Shown: in pieces, positions 21,969 through 26,789 of the stretch
Layout of the letters: every line of letters starts with the position of its first letter
Position numbering within the stretch: position 1 is the first letter of the stretch
IMG/VR virus record: IMGVR_UViG_3300042558_002798
Location: 1-26,789 of that record
DNA length: 26,789 nucleotides
Direction: 5' to 3' (one strand)
Origin: a virus
Translations under genes and position numbers: made by a program
The notes under the pieces: generated by a model
What the model was told of the DNA's origin: nothing
Database searches by the model: none
Seen by the model: only the letters and a program-made list of their open reading frames with translations

Positions 21969-22621
21969 TATTTTTTATATATTTCAAATTTTGATAAGTC
22001 AGGATATGGTAGTTCCAAATCTTCATTATGTTTAGGTGTACCATCCATGTTATAAAATTGATTCATAAGTAATAAACCTCTTGAAGCAATTTCAGGCATC
22101 ATGTAAAAATTCCATCCTAACATATCAAAATTATCATCATGATACGATACTTCATTCCTACCTGAATATCTCGCTCGTTTAAACCACTTGTAAGCCTCAA
22201 AATCGTCAGTTAAGATTGCACCACCTTTACCAAGTTTTAAGTGTTTATATGGGCCTGTAAATGATAAACACATATGTGTTCCTGGTATATACATATCACT
22301 TGTAAATCTTAATGCCGAATCCCAAACATTTGTTGGTGATAGTTGATACGCTCCTTTTAATGTTGACCCATAAACAGGTTCAAACTCGACTTTACCTCCA
22401 GCGTGGATAATCTCGCAAGGTACTGACGGGTATGTTCTACTTGGTATTTTAATTGTTTTACCATTAATTTTCTCATAATACAACGCTAAAAATAAAGCGT
22501 TACTTTGATTATCAACTGTAACAGCATATGGTGCACCAGCATATTCAGCTAATTGTTCTTCAAATTTTTTTGTGACATCGTAAACCGATGATGACAATGT
22601 ACCAGGTGTTCTTAATTTCAT
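21968..22621 (-). CDS. Short DegT/DnrJ/EryC1-type PLP aminotransferase
   Basis: A 217-residue protein of the DegT/DnrJ/EryC1/StrS sugar aminotransferase family. Seen are the N-terminal FEEQLAEYAGAPYAVTVDNQ with NALFLALYY (20-49), IPSRTYPSVPCEIIHAGGKV (59-78), WDSALRF (100-106), the PLP-lysine region LSFTGPYKHLKLGKGGAILT (119-138; Lys126 is the likely Schiff base residue) and the arginine/asparagine region GWNFYMMPEIASRGLLLMNQ. Family members are usually about 370 residues; here the C-terminal small domain of about 150 residues is missing. It may be a natural minimal form, since the end is clean and the next gene is coupled by TAATG. Expected product: an amino-deoxy sugar nucleotide. Confidence 0.85.
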   Translation of the reverse strand: MKLRTPGTLSSSVYDVTKKFEEQLAEYAGAPYAVTVDNQSNALFLALYYEKINGKTIKIPSRTYPSVPCEIIHAGGKVEFEPVYGSTLKGAYQLSPTNVWDSALRFTSDMYIPGTHMCLSFTGPYKHLKLGKGGAILTDDFEAYKWFKRARYSGRNEVSYHDDNFDMLGWNFYMMPEIASRGLLLMNQFYNMDGTPKHNEDLELPYPDLSKFEIYKK

Positions 22622-22622
22622 A

Positions 22623-25229
22623 TTATTTTATTTTTTTAGCAATATAATTATCAGTTGTTGTATGCGTAATTGTAAATCCAAATTCATGTAGTTTTTGTAT
22701 TATTTTTTGATTACTATTTTCATCATTAGTTTTTTCAACACACAATAATCTACATTTTTTTAATTTATTTTGTATTTCATCTATTACAATTAATTCATGC
22801 CCTTCAACGTCAATATTAATGAAATCATAGGTATCTTTTTCTAAATCATAATATTCAACAATATCATTAAAATTGTATACTATTATTTGATTTTCTTTCC
22901 AACTCATTCCAATAAATCTTTCTTTATTTTCAGGATGTATAGTAGATAATATTCCCTGCGGAGCATCGCTCACATCCCAGTTCAAACTTTCATGTATATT
23001 TATCACATCTGTTTTATTTGAAACACCCGCATTAATACATTTAATATTTTTATTTTTTTTATATAAATTCTGTAATTTTAAAAAAGCAGTTTGGGTAGGT
23101 TCAACACAAACTCCATCCCATCCTAATAATGCAAGCGCGTGTGTATTTGAAAATGTTTTACCGTCATTCGCACCAATATCTAAAAATTTATTTGTTTTTG
23201 GGTCTTCCCCATCAAAAAATGATAGAATTATTTCCTGTTCATTGTTTTGTGAAAAATCTAAAATGTCATTGTTAACTTTATTTTTAGGTTTAGCAAAGAT
23301 TACTCCATGTTTAGCGTTTTTATCCGCTTTAGTTTTACGTCCCATTTCATAAATGATAATATCATATTCAAAATCATTTTTTTCAAGTTTTTCAAGTATG
23401 ATATTAATTTGTCCATTGGTATTTTCATGAAACTCAATCATAAATCTATCCACCAATCCAATCTGTTCATCAGTAATTGATTCAAAAATTGGGTATTCAC
23501 CACCCTCAATATCACATTTAAATAATGATATTCTACCATAGTCATTATCTTTGTAGATATCATCAATAGTAATAGTGTCACAACTAATTAAATTGTTAAG
23601 TTGACCATATTCTCCCACATTACCGTCAAAAACATTTGACCCAATAGTTGAATTTTCTTTTGAAAATCTGAAATCAATCTTGGTATGTTCCTTGTAAACA
23701 GGGTTCATATAAATGGTTGATTTAGATAAATCACCATCTAAATGATATTCAATACTTTCCCTTAGGTATGGATTTGCCTCAACTAAAATAACTTTTTTAG
23801 CATTTATGGTATACATGTACTTAGCGAATAACCCAACATTAGCACCAATATCAATTACAGTATCAAGATTTTCTAACTTTAAATCATCAAAACATCTATC
23901 AACAAAAAACTCATAATAGTTAATGTAATTACAATCCAAAGGTTTAAATTTAAATTCAGGTATTCTTGGGTAGAAATTAGGATTAACAATTAACTCTTGA
24001 CCAAAAACTAATTCGTTTGTTTCCACATCATAGAACTCAACTAAAAATCCTCTAAAGTTAGGATTGTCTTTGAATTTTTTAATATGAATTGGGATAGGCA
24101 TTGTCCAATAAAATATTGGGTATTCCAAAGGTAAATTAAACCAATACATCGGAGCCTTTGAAGTTATGTCTCTAATACTAACATTAAAATCAAACTTTTT
24201 ATTGCCGGTATAGTTAATGGTAATCTGATTATTATCACCATTAAAATCAAAACTGAAAAGAGAGTCAATACCCCCAACATTTAATACATCCATCATATTA
24301 TTTACATCTTTATCTATATCTCCAGTTAAAAATGTAACTTGAGGTAGTTTATCATATTTTCCACAATACACATCCAAATTATACATCATCATAGGAATAC
24401 CATATTCAATAGCCTCCTTAATGGCAATTGGATTTAATTCTTTATTATTTCTATCCCCTTTTGATGGGAACATAAACAAATCGGACGCTTCCAAAAATTC
24501 ATTTACATTATCCTTTTCACCCCAAATAATACAGTTTTCAGGTTTGTTATTCATCAGTGGTTCCCAATAACTTCTAAAGTTATCTGCCTGATTTCCAATG
24601 AAATGAAATTTAATTTTACTATTTTCTAACTTACGAGCAATTTCAAAAATGTATTTTTGATTTTTTCTTTCAGTGAATAACCCAACATTAACAACATGTT
24701 TCCACCCTTTATCGAACCCAAGTTTTTCTTGGAGCATGTTCTTTCTTTTTTCTCTGTTTTCAATAGGATACTCAATTACCTCATAAGGTATGTCAAACAT
24801 TGAATACTGAATAGCATTAAACACACTAACAAAGATAAACTTGTCAGGAAACCAAACCTTAGATGTTGGTTTAAAACTTGAATCGTGCGTGGTTTCAAAT
24901 ATTTTATATGGACGATTTTGTCTATAAATTTGTCTTGTAATGTTATTATCCATGAAAAATTCAGGGAACTCCTCCATTGATATAATGTCAGGTTGGAAAT
25001 CGTTAATAACATCAATTAAAACATTCTTATCATCCCATAGAGTAATAAGATTGTCCTCACCAATCATATTTTTAATTCTGTTCTTCTGAACAACAAAATC
25101 CCAAGAATAACACCCGTATTCAACACACTTTATAATATAATCGTCTTTAAGAAGTTGAATCTTATTCGTAGTAACCTGTGGTAGTCCCCCAGTAGATAGG
25201 TGTGGGACTATAAATAATATTTTCTTCAT
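22623..25229 (-). CDS. GT4 glycosyltransferase fused to two FkbM methyltransferases
   Basis: An 868-residue protein starting MKKILFIVPHLSTGGLPQVT at 25229; the longer frame from 25247 adds an unlikely six residues. Residues 1-320 form a GT4 domain (STGGLPQVT near the N-terminus, NVGLFTERKNQKYIFEIA 181-198, LNPIAIKEAIEYGIP with the paired acidic residues, 265-279). About residues 430-650 are a first FkbM methyltransferase (TVIDIGANVGLFAKY, 457-471; VEANPYLRESIEYHL; FKCDIEGGEYPIFES, 570-584). Residues 660-868 are a second FkbM domain (KFLDIGANDGKTFSN, 681-695; CVEPTQTAFLKLQ; FINIDVEGHELIVID, 803-817). FkbM enzymes O-methylate sugars. It is the first gene of the cluster and probably adds a sugar and then caps it. 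Confidence 0.9.
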   Translation of the reverse strand: MKKILFIVPHLSTGGLPQVTTNKIQLLKDDYIIKCVEYGCYSWDFVVQKNRIKNMIGEDNLITLWDDKNVLIDVINDFQPDIISMEEFPEFFMDNNITRQIYRQNRPYKIFETTHDSSFKPTSKVWFPDKFIFVSVFNAIQYSMFDIPYEVIEYPIENREKRKNMLQEKLGFDKGWKHVVNVGLFTERKNQKYIFEIARKLENSKIKFHFIGNQADNFRSYWEPLMNNKPENCIIWGEKDNVNEFLEASDLFMFPSKGDRNNKELNPIAIKEAIEYGIPMMMYNLDVYCGKYDKLPQVTFLTGDIDKDVNNMMDVLNVGGIDSLFSFDFNGDNNQITINYTGNKKFDFNVSIRDITSKAPMYWFNLPLEYPIFYWTMPIPIHIKKFKDNPNFRGFLVEFYDVETNELVFGQELIVNPNFYPRIPEFKFKPLDCNYINYYEFFVDRCFDDLKLENLDTVIDIGANVGLFAKYMYTINAKKVILVEANPYLRESIEYHLDGDLSKSTIYMNPVYKEHTKIDFRFSKENSTIGSNVFDGNVGEYGQLNNLISCDTITIDDIYKDNDYGRISLFKCDIEGGEYPIFESITDEQIGLVDRFMIEFHENTNGQINIILEKLEKNDFEYDIIIYEMGRKTKADKNAKHGVIFAKPKNKVNNDILDFSQNNEQEIILSFFDGEDPKTNKFLDIGANDGKTFSNTHALALLGWDGVCVEPTQTAFLKLQNLYKKNKNIKCINAGVSNKTDVINIHESLNWDVSDAPQGILSTIHPENKERFIGMSWKENQIIVYNFNDIVEYYDLEKDTYDFINIDVEGHELIVIDEIQNKLKKCRLLCVEKTNDENSNQKIIQKLHEFGFTITHTTTDNYIAKKIK

Positions 25230-25253
25230 ACCTAAAAAAAATAACAATATTTA

Positions 25254-25284
25254 TTTCATAAATCCATAGAATATAGTATCTTTA
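25254..25284 (+). promoter_or_regulatory. Possible promoter of the secreted protein gene
   Basis: TTTC (25254-25257), a 19-nt spacer and TATCTTTA (25277-25284) resemble the Bacteroidota promoter pattern with one mismatch per box, 16 nt before the ATG at 25301. Confidence 0.4.
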
Positions 25285-25300
25285 CAAAAAAATATACACA

Positions 25301-25687
25301 ATGAAAAAATTTATCTTATCAGTCTTTTTAGTTCTTTCAACACTATTATCATTCTCTCAAGAAGTAGGTTTTGCTAAAGCCGTAGAACTCTATACAGGTT
25401 ATAGAGACACAAATAACGAAATCGTATGGAATGGTTCACCAACATCAGTGGATATTCTAATCAAGTTAGAAGACGACAAAGTAACCATCTTTAGTCAACA
25501 AACCCAAGTATATCGTGTAGTAACCAAACTAAGTGACGAAGATTCATATATCACTTACAGAATGTTAGATTCACAAGGTGGTAACTGTAACTTCCATATG
25601 GGTCCATCTGAAACTCAAGGTTATATATTCATCGCAATTGAATACAACGATTATGCTTGGATGTATCTAACAGAGATAGACGAATAA
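25301..25687 (+). CDS. Small secreted protein of unknown function
   Basis: A 128-residue protein with a clear Sec signal peptide: positively charged MKK, a hydrophobic core ILSVFLVLSTLL and a cleavage region SFSQ, likely cut before Gln20, the form common in Bacteroidota. There is no lipobox cysteine, so it is probably periplasmic or secreted. The mature part of about 109 residues is beta-rich (SVDILIKLEDDKVTIFSQQT, YRVVTKLSDEDSYITYRML) with one cysteine (GGNCNFHMG). It looks host-derived in style and may be a lysogeny- or infection-related accessory gene. It is divergent from the glycan cluster and converges on dnaJ with no space left. Confidence 0.75.
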   Translation: MKKFILSVFLVLSTLLSFSQEVGFAKAVELYTGYRDTNNEIVWNGSPTSVDILIKLEDDKVTIFSQQTQVYRVVTKLSDEDSYITYRMLDSQGGNCNFHMGPSETQGYIFIAIEYNDYAWMYLTEIDE

Positions 25688-25689
25688 AT

Positions 25690-26610
25690 CTACCCCCTCT
25701 TGTGTTTAACGTACATATTAACATAGAAATCACCAATACCGTCATTTTTAAAACCCTTACCTTTAACACGTAGGGGTTTTGTTGTATCTATCTCTTCAGG
25801 TAATTTAATATTTAGACTACCTGATGGATGTGGGACATCTAAAGTATCTTTATTAAAATCATCTAACGACATTTGATAATTGTATACTAAGTCGTTGTTT
25901 ACCTTATCAAAACCATCCTGTGGTGTTATTTTAACTTTTAATATTAAATCACCAAACAAACCATTATGATAATCACCCATAGATGATGCTTTAATCAATT
26001 GACCATCAGATATACCATGAGGTAAATTGATATTAATAGTTTCAAACTTATTATTTTTACCTTCACCAGCACAGGAGAAACAAACATTCTTTAATGAATA
26101 TCCCTTACCTTGACATGAGTTACATGTTGTCTGTAAAATATTTGAGAAGAAAGAATTACCAACTCTTTGTACTATTCTACCTGAACCATTACAAGTGTTA
26201 CAAGTAATTCTATCCCCACCCTGTCCATTACAGGTGTTACAATTAACTTTTCGACTAAACTGAACATCTATATTATGAGCTAAAAAAGAATCAATTGTAC
26301 CTATATTTAAATCAACTACTTTATCAGGTGCTCTTTTCTGTTTTGGACCCGCCATATTATTAAACAAATCGTTAAACATACTAAATGGGTCTGAGTCAAA
26401 CCCTCCAAACGGATTACTACCACCTAAATCATATTGTCTTCTTTTTTCATCATCACCCAAAGTATCATACGCTTGAGAAATTTTCTTAAATGTCTCTTCA
26501 TTACCACCTTTATCAGGGTGATGTTCAACTGCTAATTTTCGATACGCCTTTTTAATTTCATCTTGTGTTGATGACCTATCGACTCCAAGTATTTCGTAAA
26601 AATTTTCCAA
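25690..26610 (-). CDS. dnaJ: DnaJ (Hsp40) co-chaperone, type I
   Basis: A complete 306-residue type I DnaJ. The J domain (1-65) has [14 protein letters not shown] and the HPD motif at 31-33; a Gly/Phe segment ([14 protein letters not shown]) follows; four CxxCxGxG zinc repeats lie at 124-184 ([32 protein letters not shown]); the C-terminal substrate domain follows and ends early, so the protein is about 70 residues shorter than E. coli DnaJ. The start is TTG at 26608-26610: the preceding codon is TAG, so no ATG start is possible, and the domain begins right here. It would stimulate host DnaK for folding of phage proteins. Confidence 0.95.
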   Translation of the reverse strand: MENFYEILGVDRSSTQDEIKKAYRKLAVEHHPDKGGNEETFKKISQAYDTLGDDEKRRQYDLGGSNPFGGFDSDPFSMFNDLFNNMAGPKQKRAPDKVVDLNIGTIDSFLAHNIDVQFSRKVNCNTCNGQGGDRITCNTCNGSGRIVQRVGNSFFSNILQTTCNSCQGKGYSLKNVCFSCAGEGKNNKFETININLPHGISDGQLIKASSMGDYHNGLFGDLILKVKITPQDGFDKVNNDLVYNYQMSLDDFNKDTLDVPHPSGSLNIKLPEEIDTTKPLRVKGKGFKNDGIGDFYVNMYVKHKRG

Positions 26611-26647
26611 CTATTTTAATTTTTTATAAATTTATTATCATTACTCT

Positions 26648-26789
26648 ATGGATTCAAAATACCATATAATTTTATTTAAAAATAACAAGAAAAAAAAGAA
26701 ACTTAAATCCTTTGTTAGAGAAAATCTTGCAAATGAATATTATAAAAATTTAATATCAAAGTCAAATGAAATTATTTTTGATAAGAAAT
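26648..26789 (+). CDS. Hypothetical protein, N-terminal part
   Basis: The first 47 codons of a plus-strand gene are visible from ATG 26648; the frame runs off the window. It begins MDSKYHIILFKNNKKKKKLK and continues SFVRENLANEYYKNLISKSN. The start is a hydrophobic strand followed by a lysine-rich run and a helix. It is divergent from dnaJ, with 37 nt between start codons that include TTTATAAATTTATTATCATT. No family can be given from this fragment. Confidence 0.6.
   Translation, partial: MDSKYHIILFKNNKKKKKLKSFVRENLANEYYKNLISKSNEIIFDKK

Noticed and set aside
1-26789. CRISPR array, insertion sequence, integrase or attachment site
   Set aside because: No regularly spaced direct repeats, transposase or integrase motifs, or terminal inverted repeats were seen on either strand.

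Overview
This AT-rich window looks like part of the genome of a tailed bacteriophage that infects a member of the Bacteroidota, possibly a Flavobacterium-like host. The phage assignment is inferred from densely packed co-directional genes with ATGA/TAATG junctions, many small genes, and families typical of phages and mobile elements: a DUF3310 protein, a DUF932 protein, a PcfJ-like protein, two orphan DNA methyltransferases and a phage thioredoxin/glutaredoxin pair. No virion structural gene is recognisable here. The host assignment rests on promoter sequences that fit the Bacteroidota pattern TTTG-N17-23-TAnnTTTG, the clearest being at 9851-9882 on the minus strand, and on the weak use of Shine-Dalgarno sequences.

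Layout. 1-3823 (minus): partial Dps/ferritin-like protein, beta-class DNA methyltransferase with a terminator, DUF3310 protein, three genes of unknown function and a very acidic protein with a short leucine-rich/solenoid segment. 3914-5963 (plus): two tiny Cys-Gly-Cys peptides followed by a strong terminator, then two uncharacterised proteins. 5960-12581 (minus): a run of small accessory genes including glutaredoxin, thioredoxin, a PcfJ-like gene split by a frameshift, a DUF932 protein, a WCTS-motif/leucine-rich-repeat protein, a D12-class adenine methyltransferase and a 45-residue basic protein. 12650-12800 (plus): an apparent stand-alone structured RNA with its own promoter and terminator. 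13206-13367 (plus): a small CxxC membrane protein.

13353-25229 (minus) is the most striking part: a nine-gene, roughly 12-kb glycan cluster with almost no intergenic space. In transcription order it encodes a GT4 glycosyltransferase fused to two FkbM methyltransferases, a short DegT-type aminotransferase, a left-handed beta-helix acyltransferase, a MaoC hot-dog hydratase, two GT2-type glycosyltransferases, an SGNH-like/methyltransferase fusion, a GT25-like protein, another GT-A protein, and a GT4 enzyme fused to a heptosyltransferase domain of the autotransporter O-heptosyltransferase (TibC/BAHT) type that retains the four-cysteine metal finger. No flippase, polymerase or membrane-bound initiating transferase is visible, so I infer cytoplasmic glycosylation of proteins, possibly the virion's own, with an acylated amino sugar and methylated sugars, rather than O-antigen assembly.

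The right end (25301-26789) holds a small secreted protein, a complete type I DnaJ chaperone that starts at TTG, and the beginning of an unidentified plus-strand gene. The best candidates for new biology are the glycan cluster and its acyl-amino-sugar submodule, the stand-alone RNA, the tandem CGC micropeptides, the PcfJ frameshift, and a 15-bp hairpin that makes two convergent genes end in nearly the same peptide.
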